DNA from: Clostridiales bacterium
GTDB taxonomy: Bacteria > Bacillota > Clostridia > Christensenellales > Pumilibacteraceae
Direction: 5' to 3'
DNA length: 64,000 bases
Assembly (NCBI GenBank): GCA_014799665.1
Contig: JAAVHP010000010.1
Location: 62,001-126,000 of the forward strand
Under the pieces are notes generated by a model. It was not told the origin of the DNA. It was given only the letters and a program-made list of their open reading frames with translations, and made no database searches. How positions within the stretch are numbered: position 1 is the stretch's first letter; each line of letters starts with the position of its first letter. The position numbers and the translations under genes are program-made. Shown here one piece after another: positions 1 through 6,764 of this stretch.

Positions 1-690
1 GTCGTCGAAATCCTTGCTGTCGCTGCCGTCGATCGTAAAGATAATTTTATCGCGAAAATCGCGGCGGTACGGTTTGCTCGCCTCGTCCGCGTCGATAATA
101 TCGGGGTACGCTTCGGCTTGGTCGATAACGTCGCGCGGAAACTCGGTGCGCAGGTTGTGCGACACTATAACGCTCTTAACATCCATGCCGATCTCGTCGA
201 ACCTGCCGAGCACCGCCAATACGCCCGCTACGTCGCCGCGCGCCGACGGCATGATCTCAATGATCACTTTGTCGTGCTCGCTCGCGCCGTTAAGCGAAAC
301 GATTTCCAGGCTATCGCCGTAATGCTTATCGTCGGGCACGGCGCAGAACAGATTATTGCGGTAAACCACCGTTGCGACGATATTCAGCGGGTTGCGCTCG
401 ATTATACTTATGACCCGACCTTCGCGCCGCCTACCGCCCTCGCGCGCGGGTCTGTCGCCTATTATTATGGCGCGAACGGTATCGCCGTGCCGCGCGCCGC
501 AAAGGTTCGTATTGGAAATGAACACGTCGCCCTTGGTCTTGTCGTCGCGCAAAAACCCGAATCGATCGCCTTTGCAATCGAGAACGCCCTCGACCGCGGG
601 AACGCGAGTATCGAAGTAATTGCTTTCACGCTTTGCGTGCCCGCCGCCGTAATGTTTATTGTGTTTGTAATGATTTCTATTGTTTTTCAT
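1..690 (-). CDS. rnr: Ribonuclease R, N-terminal part (runs off window)
   Basis: Processive 3'-5' exoribonuclease that degrades structured RNA and acts in tmRNA and RNA quality control. Only the first 230 codons are inside the window; the reading frame is open to base 1. Seen: a basic, His/Asn-rich start, then two cold-shock-like segments (GDRFGFLRDD near residue 41 and the GDTVRAIIIG region), then a segment ending in FTIDGSDSKDFDD, the first part of the RNB catalytic domain whose aspartates bind Mg2+. The start ATG at 690 has only a weak AGGT upstream. The gene follows secG, the usual Firmicutes order (secG, rnr, smpB). A terminator-like hairpin lies between them, so rnr may depend on readthrough or its own promoter. 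Family call is confident. Confidence 0.93.
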   Translation of the reverse strand, partial: MKNNRNHYKHNKHYGGGHAKRESNYFDTRVPAVEGVLDCKGDRFGFLRDDKTKGDVFISNTNLCGARHGDTVRAIIIGDRPAREGGRRREGRVISIIERNPLNIVATVVYRNNLFCAVPDDKHYGDSLEIVSLNGASEHDKVIIEIMPSARGDVAGVLAVLGRFDEIGMDVKSVIVSHNLRTEFPRDVIDQAEAYPDIIDADEASKPYRRDFRDKIIFTIDGSDSKDFDD

Positions 691-745
691 TATAACCTAA
701 AAATATCCTGCCGAAATTCTCATTTCGATTATTCCCAAAAATTGC

Positions 746-772
746 AATAAAAACGGGGCTTTTACAAGCCCC
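746..772 (-). terminator. Terminator-like hairpin downstream of secG
   Basis: On the minus strand a GGGGCTT/AAGCCCC stem is followed by GTTTTTATT. It lies between the secG stop and the rnr start, so it may attenuate readthrough into rnr. Confidence 0.65.
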
Positions 773-784
773 TCGAAGGTTTTA

Positions 785-1081
785 TTAACCACGGTAGATA
801 ACCAGTGACACGAAGAACAGGATAGCGAGCACAACCTCGATCACGCCGAGGATAATCGTTATCTTCTTCATCACCGATTCGAGTGACTTTGATTTATCTT
901 TGGAATAGAAAGTGTCGCGCTGACCTGTCAACGCGCCCATACCGGACGAGGACGATGGCTGGAACATGATGACTATAATAAGTCCGATCGCGACAAGCAC
1001 CATGAGCGCGATCATAACGATCCTGATGATCGGGAACGAGTCTACGACCCAACCCGCTACTGATAAAAGCGAGAACGACAT
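785..1081 (-). CDS. secG: Preprotein translocase subunit SecG
   Basis: Small accessory subunit of the SecYEG protein export channel in the cytoplasmic membrane. The 98-residue product has two hydrophobic segments (about residues 17-40 and 74-95). They are separated by a cytoplasmic loop with the family-typical FQPSSSSGMGALTG stretch near residue 42. The ATG at 1081 is chosen because AGAGGTGA lies just upstream; an in-frame upstream start would add seven residues and lacks a binding site. A TTGATT-17-TATAAT promoter lies upstream at 1144-1172. The gene leads a secG-rnr pair. Length and architecture are normal for SecG. Confidence 0.93.
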   Translation of the reverse strand: MSFSLLSVAGWVVDSFPIIRIVMIALMVLVAIGLIIVIMFQPSSSSGMGALTGQRDTFYSKDKSKSLESVMKKITIILGVIEVVLAILFFVSLVIYRG

Positions 1082-1143
1082 ATTCACCTCTACGCGCCCC
1101 ACCTATACGACGGAAACGCATTTATCTAATTGATAACTGATAT

Positions 1144-1172
1144 ATTATATCACGCCATTAAACCAAAATCAA
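1144..1172 (-). promoter_or_regulatory. Sigma-A type promoter of secG
   Basis: Minus strand: TTGATT at 1172-1167, 17-bp spacer, TATAAT at 1149-1144. The predicted start near 1137 gives a leader of about 55 nt before the secG ATG. Confidence 0.75.
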
Positions 1173-1182
1173 GCATTTTCCC

Positions 1183-1223
1183 ATACTTTCTTTTGAATAA
1201 AAGAAAGTATACAAAGAAAAGTT
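1183..1223. repeat. Dispersed palindromic repeat, AAAGAAAG family
   Basis: Perfect palindrome ATACTTTCTTTT / AAAAGAAAGTAT with a 4-nt centre, followed by the tail ACAAAGAAAAGTT. The same palindrome-plus-tail layout recurs at about 16774, 24503, 24541, 61801 and 62079 (the last two inverted), with partial or variant copies at 24659 and 24771. It is always between genes. Confidence 0.7.
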
Positions 1224-1340
1224 ATTGTTGTGTGTTTACTTAGGCGGTATTATTTCAGTACACCCAATTAGATTCGTAACGTTATTAATATCATTACGCC
1301 ACTCTATTATTCCTAGCGTCTTGGCGTCAAACAATCTCCA

Positions 1341-4259
1341 CTATTTCAACTTAATCGAGCTTAGAATTTTAGTGAGTATAGTCACGACGAAGTAGCCTGC
1401 AAGCACGACGGTGGACACAAAGCAAATTTGCGTGAACCCGATCGGGGCAAGCCCGATATCGGGCATTATGTACATAAAGAACGCGGTCAGCGCGATCACG
1501 CCGAGCATGAGCACCGTACGGAACGCGTTAAACGGCTCGCACTGACGGAACAGCACCATCATACCCACGCACGTGAGCGCAATGACCATCATGCAGGTAA
1601 CTTCCTCGGCAGGCATGGGCATTTGCGTATTGAGCACGTACATACTCATAACGCCGAGCACGAGCGCCACGCCGCCCGGCACTGCGCGCGAGATAACGTT
1701 GGATAGGAACTTACCGCGTATGATATTCTTGTTCGCTTGTAGCGCGAGGAAGAACGACGGAACGCCGATAATGCAGATTTCGAGCGGAACGAGATTGTTC
1801 GTCGACAGCGGGTACGGCTGCTGCATGGCGAGGAAGATAATAGACAGCACGATCGACATGAACGTTTTCATGAGGAACATTGCCGACGAAGCCTGAATGT
1901 TATTGACCACGCGCCGCCCTTCCATAACGACGTCGGGCATGGACGAGAAGTCATTGTTTTGCAGCACCAAGTGGCTTACGTTGGTTGCCGCTTCCGCGCC
2001 CGACGCCATGGCGACCGAGCAATCGGCTTCGCGCATGGCGAGGATGTCGTTCACGCCGTCGCCCGTCATGGCGACCGTGTGCGCCTTGGACTTAATGGAG
2101 CGCACGAGCAAGCGTTTCTGATCGGGCGTTACCCTGCCGAAAACGGTGTACTTGTTCGCCGCTTCGATAACGTCCTGATCGGAGAAGCCTTCGAGCGAAA
2201 CGTACAGCTCGGCGTTCTCTACGCCCACGCGCTTGGCGACCTCGCTGACCGTAATCGGGTTGTCGCCCGAAATGACTTTAACGGCAACGTTGTTTTCCTT
2301 GAACCATTTAATGGTCTCGATAGCGTCCTCGCGGATATGGTCCTCGATGATAAGCAAGCACACGGGACGGCGCACGGCGGGAAGCTTTTCGCCCACTATC
2401 TCCGCGGGCGAATGCGCGAGCACCATTACGCGGTAGCCGTTGGACGCATTCTCGTTGATTATCTTTTCGATACGCACGCCCATGTCTTTGAGCACGAACT
2501 CAGGGGCGCCGAGCATATATGTGCCCTCGTTTTCGAACGAAACCGCGGACAGCTTGCGGCTCGACGAGAACGGGAGAACGGCGGTAGGATTGAGCGCCTT
2601 GCTGTACCCGAACTTATTGGCGAGCGCGAGCGCGGTCTGGTTGTTATCGCCCGTCGCGGTGAGCATCGACCCGATAATATCGCCGATAGAGTGCGCGCTC
2701 TCGTGACCTTTGATCTCGATAACGTTATTGACCTGCATCGAGCCGTCGGTGATAGTGCCCGTCTTATCGAGGCACAGCACGTCGACGCGCGCGAGCATTT
2801 CTATACAGTACAAGTCTTGAACGAGCGTTTGCTTGCGCGCAAGCCGTATAACCGACGCTGACAGCGCGAGCGTAGTCAAAAGGAACATACCCGACGGAAT
2901 CATGCCTATGACCGAGCCCGCTGCGCTCGTAACGATCTTGTTCCAGTCGGCGGCGGTAGCGGTCAGACCCGCGGGCACGATATTGCGGTAGTTCGTCCAG
3001 ACCATGAGCGCGCCGATAGCGATAATAAACGGCGACAAAACTTTGATAACGAGCTTAATAGAGTTCATGAGCTCGCTCTTGGGCTTTTTATACTTTTTGG
3101 CGTGGGAGGTGAGCGTTTCCACGTAGTTGGCGGAGCCGACCTTTTCAACGCGCGCCACGACCGAACCACTGCTTATAAACGAACCGCTGTACAGCATATC
3201 GCCTACGTGCTTTTTAACGGGCTCGCTCTCGCCCGTAAGCATCGATTCGTTCACCTCGCACTCGCCCTTGACGACGATGGAGTCGGTGCAGATCTGCTTA
3301 CCCATTTCGAAGCAAATAATATCGTCGAGCACAACGTCGGATGTGGGTATGACAGTCCGCTCGCCCTCGCGAATGACGACCGCGCTCGGCGCGGACACGA
3401 GCGACAGCTTGTCGAGCTTCATCTTGGACCGCACTTCTTGGAATATACCCAACAGAACGTTAGCGGTAATAATAACTATAAAGAAAAGCTGAGTAAAGCC
3501 CGCGCCGACTATGATAAGCGCCGCCGCGACTATAAACGTCAAAATATTAAAGAACGTAAATATATTGCTGAGGAAAATCGAAAGATAGCTTTTGCCCGAT
3601 TTCTTCTTGACGAAATTATCGTAGCCCTGCTCGATACGCGCGGCAACGACCTCGTTGGACAAGCCGCGTTCGGGATCGGGGTTGTAACGCTCGGCGACCG
3701 TAAGATCGACCGTCTTTTGCTTGCGCCGCTTGCCCGAACGCTTGCGGCTCTTGACAGCCTCGTGCGAAAGCATGGTATTATCAATAGTCATCGACTTGTG
3801 GTAATACCCCGCAGTCGGTTCTTCGGTAACCACGCCGTCGTCATCATCGAATACCGAGCTGTCTATGACCGACGGGTCGATAGTGCTCATCGAATACCCT
3901 TTCGTGGTATTGTACTCGGCGTCCTTGGTTATAATGCGAGTAGTGGCGCGTTCGTGCGCGACCGTCTTCTTTTTGGACGGCGTGTTCGTTTTGGGCAGCT
4001 CAACGGTAGACGTGACCTCCGCCCGAACCTCGGTCTCCTCGGCAGGCTCTATCGTCTTGGTCGCCGTGCGCGACTTCGTCGGCGAAACGGTCTTAGGCGT
4101 CGTCGTAGTCTTGGGCGAAGTCGTTTTTGGCGTGGTGGTCTTGGGCGCCGTTGTCTTCGGCGAAGTCGTTTTGGGCGTCGTCGTCGGCGCTACCGTCTTA
4201 GGCGAGGTCGTTTTAGGCGTCGTCTTGGGACTATTTGTCTTTTTGATCTTGTCTTGCAT
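1341..4259 (-). CDS. CtpE-like P-type cation-transporting ATPase with T/P/K-rich N-terminal tail
   Basis: Membrane pump that couples ATP hydrolysis to cation transport. Landmarks: TGES (actuator loop, near residue 341), DKTGTITD (phosphorylated Asp near 498) and TGDGVND (hinge, near 731), with about ten membrane segments. The stretch before the phospho-Asp (IPSGMFLL, then VLCLDKTG) resembles the CtpE group, for which Ca2+ uptake has been described, so Ca2+ is a reasonable but unproven substrate. The first 170 or so residues are extra: tandem TTPKTTSPKTTAPKTT-type repeats at about residues 10-65, then an acidic/basic linker. The -10 box ends 6 nt before the ATG at 4259, implying a leaderless mRNA; a GTG at 4265 with AGGTG upstream is the alternative start. 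Confidence 0.85.
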   Translation of the reverse strand: MQDKIKKTNSPKTTPKTTSPKTVAPTTTPKTTSPKTTAPKTTTPKTTSPKTTTTPKTVSPTKSRTATKTIEPAEETEVRAEVTSTVELPKTNTPSKKKTVAHERATTRIITKDAEYNTTKGYSMSTIDPSVIDSSVFDDDDGVVTEEPTAGYYHKSMTIDNTMLSHEAVKSRKRSGKRRKQKTVDLTVAERYNPDPERGLSNEVVAARIEQGYDNFVKKKSGKSYLSIFLSNIFTFFNILTFIVAAALIIVGAGFTQLFFIVIITANVLLGIFQEVRSKMKLDKLSLVSAPSAVVIREGERTVIPTSDVVLDDIICFEMGKQICTDSIVVKGECEVNESMLTGESEPVKKHVGDMLYSGSFISSGSVVARVEKVGSANYVETLTSHAKKYKKPKSELMNSIKLVIKVLSPFIIAIGALMVWTNYRNIVPAGLTATAADWNKIVTSAAGSVIGMIPSGMFLLTTLALSASVIRLARKQTLVQDLYCIEMLARVDVLCLDKTGTITDGSMQVNNVIEIKGHESAHSIGDIIGSMLTATGDNNQTALALANKFGYSKALNPTAVLPFSSSRKLSAVSFENEGTYMLGAPEFVLKDMGVRIEKIINENASNGYRVMVLAHSPAEIVGEKLPAVRRPVCLLIIEDHIREDAIETIKWFKENNVAVKVISGDNPITVSEVAKRVGVENAELYVSLEGFSDQDVIEAANKYTVFGRVTPDQKRLLVRSIKSKAHTVAMTGDGVNDILAMREADCSVAMASGAEAATNVSHLVLQNNDFSSMPDVVMEGRRVVNNIQASSAMFLMKTFMSIVLSIIFLAMQQPYPLSTNNLVPLEICIIGVPSFFLALQANKNIIRGKFLSNVISRAVPGGVALVLGVMSMYVLNTQMPMPAEEVTCMMVIALTCVGMMVLFRQCEPFNAFRTVLMLGVIALTAFFMYIMPDIGLAPIGFTQICFVSTVVLAGYFVVTILTKILSSIKLK

Positions 4260-4265
4260 ATTCAC

Positions 4266-4294
4266 ATTATATCACCTATATACAACAAAATCAA
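4266..4294 (-). promoter_or_regulatory. Promoter placing +1 at the ATPase start codon
   Basis: Minus strand TTGATT (4294-4289), 17-bp spacer, TATAAT (4271-4266). Transcription would start about 7 nt downstream, at the A of ATG 4259, so the message would be leaderless. Confidence 0.7.
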
Positions 4295-4328
4295 GCTTTA
4301 ATCGCAAAAATACAAACTATAAAACGAA

Positions 4329-4355
4329 AAACCGCCGCTGGGAAGCGACGGTCTT
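4329..4355 (-). terminator. Rho-independent terminator after the ABC permease
   Basis: Minus strand ACCGTCGCT/AGCGGCGGT stem (one G-T pair) followed by TTTTTCG. It ends the 6494-to-4376 transcription unit before the ATPase promoter. Confidence 0.7.
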
Positions 4356-4375
4356 TTAATTGTGTTCTATTAAAT

Positions 4376-5143
4376 TCAATCTACGTATTTACGGAATACG
4401 AGCGAAAGCATCCACTTTATAGCGAACTCGAATATTACGGCAACGACGACCGCCGCAAGCACGAACGCTATGAGCATGGCGGTTTCAAAATACGCCTGCG
4501 CCTGTTTCATCAGCATACCCAGGCTTTTGGAGGTCTGCGCAAGCACTTCCGCGCCGATCACCGCTTTTATATTGTAAGAGAAGCTTGTAGCCATGCTTTC
4601 GGGAAGTCCGCCCGCAAGGCACGGAAACCATAACGCTTTGAATGTTTGAAGCTTACCCGCGCCGTTCAGCCTGCAAATCTCTTTTAGCTCGCGCTGGACC
4701 GACGAAGTGCGCGCCCGCGCCGCTGAGTACATTATCGGCATGATTACGAGCACTCCCATGACTATGGGCGTTCCGTACCCGCCCAGCACTATCGCCAGCA
4801 CAAGCGTGATCGCCACGGCGGGCATTGCCCTTAGCGCGGATATTATCGGCTCGATTATACGCCTGAACGGTTCGAACGCAGTAGCGAAAAAGAATGTTAC
4901 GCCGAACAGCACAAGCGATATCCCGAACCCGATCGCACTGCGCGCGAGCGTTCCGCCTAACGCACGCCAAAAAACGCTCATTTTAAGAACGCCTTTGAGC
5001 GCGACGAATGTTTGCTCTACGTTGGGCAGTACGAACTCCGATCCGATAGCAAGCGCGGCGATCGACCACACTGCAAGCGATATACCGATTACGCAAACGG
5101 CGTAGACGATATTATAGGCAATTTTTTTTGCCGACTTGGACAT
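4376..5143 (-). CDS. ABC transporter permease, SsuC/TauC/ThiX type
   Basis: Inner-membrane subunit of a small-molecule ABC importer of the nitrate/sulfonate/taurine/pyrimidine-precursor class. The 255-residue product has about six hydrophobic helices. The cytoplasmic EAA-like loop lies around residues 150-175 (ELKEICRLNGAG), where the ATPase subunit would dock. The start codon overlaps the stop of the binding-protein gene by one base (TAATG), so translation is coupled. No ATPase gene follows: a terminator and then an unrelated P-type ATPase come next. The importer must therefore borrow an ATPase from elsewhere. Substrate is not determined by sequence; a thiamine-pyrimidine precursor is a guess from the binding protein. 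Confidence 0.85.
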   Translation of the reverse strand: MSKSAKKIAYNIVYAVCVIGISLAVWSIAALAIGSEFVLPNVEQTFVALKGVLKMSVFWRALGGTLARSAIGFGISLVLFGVTFFFATAFEPFRRIIEPIISALRAMPAVAITLVLAIVLGGYGTPIVMGVLVIMPIMYSAARARTSSVQRELKEICRLNGAGKLQTFKALWFPCLAGGLPESMATSFSYNIKAVIGAEVLAQTSKSLGMLMKQAQAYFETAMLIAFVLAAVVVAVIFEFAIKWMLSLVFRKYVD

Positions 5144-6132
5144 TATCCTTTATAATAAATATCGTCGTCGGGAAGCTCCGCGAGCACCGTGCCGATATCT
5201 GTATTAAGCGAGGTAAGCAAACGGAAGTACGCGCGGCAATCCTCTATGCAGTCCTCGGCGCGCACCGTCTTAATATTACAATTCTTAATTATTGTCGCAT
5301 TGAGCGAAGCAAGCGACGGATCAGTCCCCTCTTCCATGTGCGCCTTGATCGCCTCGACCGTTTCGTCGGGATGAGCGGCCGCCCAACCGTCGTTCTTTTC
5401 GAGCGTTTTGATAAAGTCCTCTACGTAGTCTCCGTCGCTCTCTATGAACGATTTTTTCGCCACAAGACAGGCCTGCGGATAATCGCTCTCAAACAGCTCC
5501 TGCCATTGTTCTTGCATATCGCAAAGAAGCTTTTTGTTAAACTTGTTCATGGCGTTGGTCGCCGCAGGCTCGGCGATAAGCGCGTAGTCGACTTCGCCCT
5601 TGTTGATCATGGGCAAAAGCGCGCTGCCGTCTTTGGCATAGCGGATAGCGACCTTGCCGGATACAGCAGTTTCGGAAACCTCGTAGTCGATTTTAAGATT
5701 ATCGAGGAGAATACGTAAAGTGTATTCGGGAACGGCGTTTTGCCCTATCGAGCCGAGCTTTTTACCTACGAGATCGCCGAGCTCGAACTCGTCACCGTCG
5801 CCGTCGCCTATTATATAAAGATTGCCGTGCGTGTTCACGGTAAGGATCTGAATATCCACGCCCTTGTTGTACAGCGTAGCCGCGGCGTTGATAGGCATGA
5901 TCGCCATGTCCGCCGCACCCGTCGATACCCTTTGCCCAATCGTTTCGGCGTTTACGACAGTGAACTCGGCACGAGAGTACCCCGCATCCATGAGCGAAGC
6001 GAGCGCGATCGCGGGCGCGCCGTCGGGCATATAGATATGCACCGTCTCGCCCGTTTCTTCATTACCGCACGCGGCAAGCGGAAGCGCGAACGTCGCCGCA
6101 GTGACCAAACATAAAAGCTTTTTGATTTTCAT
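5143..6132 (-). CDS. NMT1/THI5-like ABC substrate-binding lipoprotein
   Basis: Captures a small ligand outside the membrane and delivers it to the permease encoded by the next gene. The 329-residue protein starts with a lipoprotein signal peptide; the lipobox LAAC puts the modified cysteine at about residue 22. The mature part has the layout of the NMT1/THI5/TauA class (YMPDGAPAIALASLMD early; MAIMPINAAATLYNKG near residue 77). AAAGGAGAT lies upstream of the ATG. It sits between a TM1266-like gene and the permease in one transcription unit behind a structured leader. Ligand unknown: aromatic sulfonates, taurine or pyrimidine precursors are all known for this fold. Confidence 0.85.
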   Translation of the reverse strand: MKIKKLLCLVTAATFALPLAACGNEETGETVHIYMPDGAPAIALASLMDAGYSRAEFTVVNAETIGQRVSTGAADMAIMPINAAATLYNKGVDIQILTVNTHGNLYIIGDGDGDEFELGDLVGKKLGSIGQNAVPEYTLRILLDNLKIDYEVSETAVSGKVAIRYAKDGSALLPMINKGEVDYALIAEPAATNAMNKFNKKLLCDMQEQWQELFESDYPQACLVAKKSFIESDGDYVEDFIKTLEKNDGWAAAHPDETVEAIKAHMEEGTDPSLASLNATIIKNCNIKTVRAEDCIEDCRAYFRLLTSLNTDIGTVLAELPDDDIYYKG

Positions 6133-6242
6133 AATATATCTCCTTTAAAGTTAGTTTTAGGGATTAGAGGTCAAGGTACAGGAGTTGACCACTACGTGGT
6201 AGTTTTATCCTTTCCCGTACCCAATGTCTGGTGCCTTATGCA

Positions 6243-6494
6243 CTATTCTTTTCCAAACATTGCCTTTGCGCTGACGCCGTTTATCGCGCCGAGCTTGCCC
6301 GTTAAAGCATTGACGGCATTAACGGGCGCGTCGAGCACGAGCGTGATAGCATTTATACCCCTATCACGTATAGGCAAGCCCAGCCGTCCAAGCACGTATT
6401 TGCCCGCGTCGTGAAGAACACGGTTTACGCTTTCCACAGCTTGCACGTCCGATACGATTATACCTAGCACGGCTATTCTGTTTTGTTCGCACAT
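6243..6494 (-). CDS. TM1266-like ACT-fold protein (putative iron-only hydrogenase system regulator)
   Basis: An 83-residue small protein of the TM1266 family, annotated in many anaerobes as a putative regulator of the [FeFe]-hydrogenase system; the fold is ACT/NikR-C-like and the true role is not settled. Seen: start NRIAVLGIIVSD, then a middle segment ending in a glycine-rich RLGLPIRDRGINAITLVLD, and a short C-terminal helix (VNALTGKLGAINGV), as in the family. Its ribosome binding site (AGAGGTG) lies inside a hairpin that competes with the terminal stem of the leader at 6496-6621, so translation is probably switched by the leader. The binding-protein and permease genes follow in the same unit. 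Confidence 0.8.
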   Translation of the reverse strand: MCEQNRIAVLGIIVSDVQAVESVNRVLHDAGKYVLGRLGLPIRDRGINAITLVLDAPVNAVNALTGKLGAINGVSAKAMFGKE

Positions 6495-6495
6495 A

Positions 6496-6621
6496 AAAAC
6501 GCACCTCTTATTAGGGTGCGCAAAAAAACATATTAAACTCGGACAGTTGCAACCGCCTAACCTTTTATCGGGTACGGCGTATGCAGTGAAATAAAAACCG
6601 TCTTTACCGTCAGGCGCACCC
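6496..6621 (-). promoter_or_regulatory. Riboswitch-like structured leader, class not assigned
   Basis: Minus strand: a terminal stem GGGTGCGC (6621-6614) / GCGCACCC (6521-6514) encloses about 92 nt. The 3' strand of that stem can instead pair with GGTGCG (6505-6500), forming a short hairpin that hides the AGAGGTG ribosome binding site of the gene starting at 6494. Two mutually exclusive stems, one covering the binding site, is the standard layout of a translational riboswitch. Inside, GACGGTT can pair with AACTGTC. A TTGACA-17-TATAAT promoter lies directly upstream. Near the NMT1-like transporter a TPP riboswitch would be expected, but I do not find its CTGAGA motif. Confidence 0.6.
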
Positions 6622-6640
6622 TTTCGATTTAGACGAGTAT

Positions 6641-6669
6641 ATTATACTCCGCACATTTATAAATGTCAA
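6641..6669 (-). promoter_or_regulatory. Promoter of the TM1266/ABC unit
   Basis: Minus strand TTGACA (6669-6664), 17-bp spacer, TATAAT (6646-6641). It starts a leader of about 140 nt that contains the structured element. Confidence 0.8.
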
Positions 6670-6708
6670 GTAAATACAGATATACTAAAAACCATTGTTC
6701 CATTTATT

Positions 6709-6747
6709 AAAAACGGCTGTACCGAAACTCACGATACAGCCGTTTTT
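6709..6747 (-). terminator. Strong terminator after the zinc-ribbon membrane protein
   Basis: AAAACGGCTGTA / TACAGCCGTTTT stem flanked by A and T runs; it would work in either direction and ends the minus-strand gene stopping at 6765. Confidence 0.85.
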
Positions 6748-6764
6748 TATTTATTGATCTTTAA

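Noticed and set aside
118..750. A 210-codon plus-strand frame at the left edge
   Set aside because: The minus strand encodes a clear RNase R N-terminus that runs off the window.
6496..6621. TPP riboswitch
   Set aside because: Expected from the NMT1/THI5-like neighbour, but the CTGAGA motif and the second conserved arm are not found; kept as an unclassified riboswitch-like leader.
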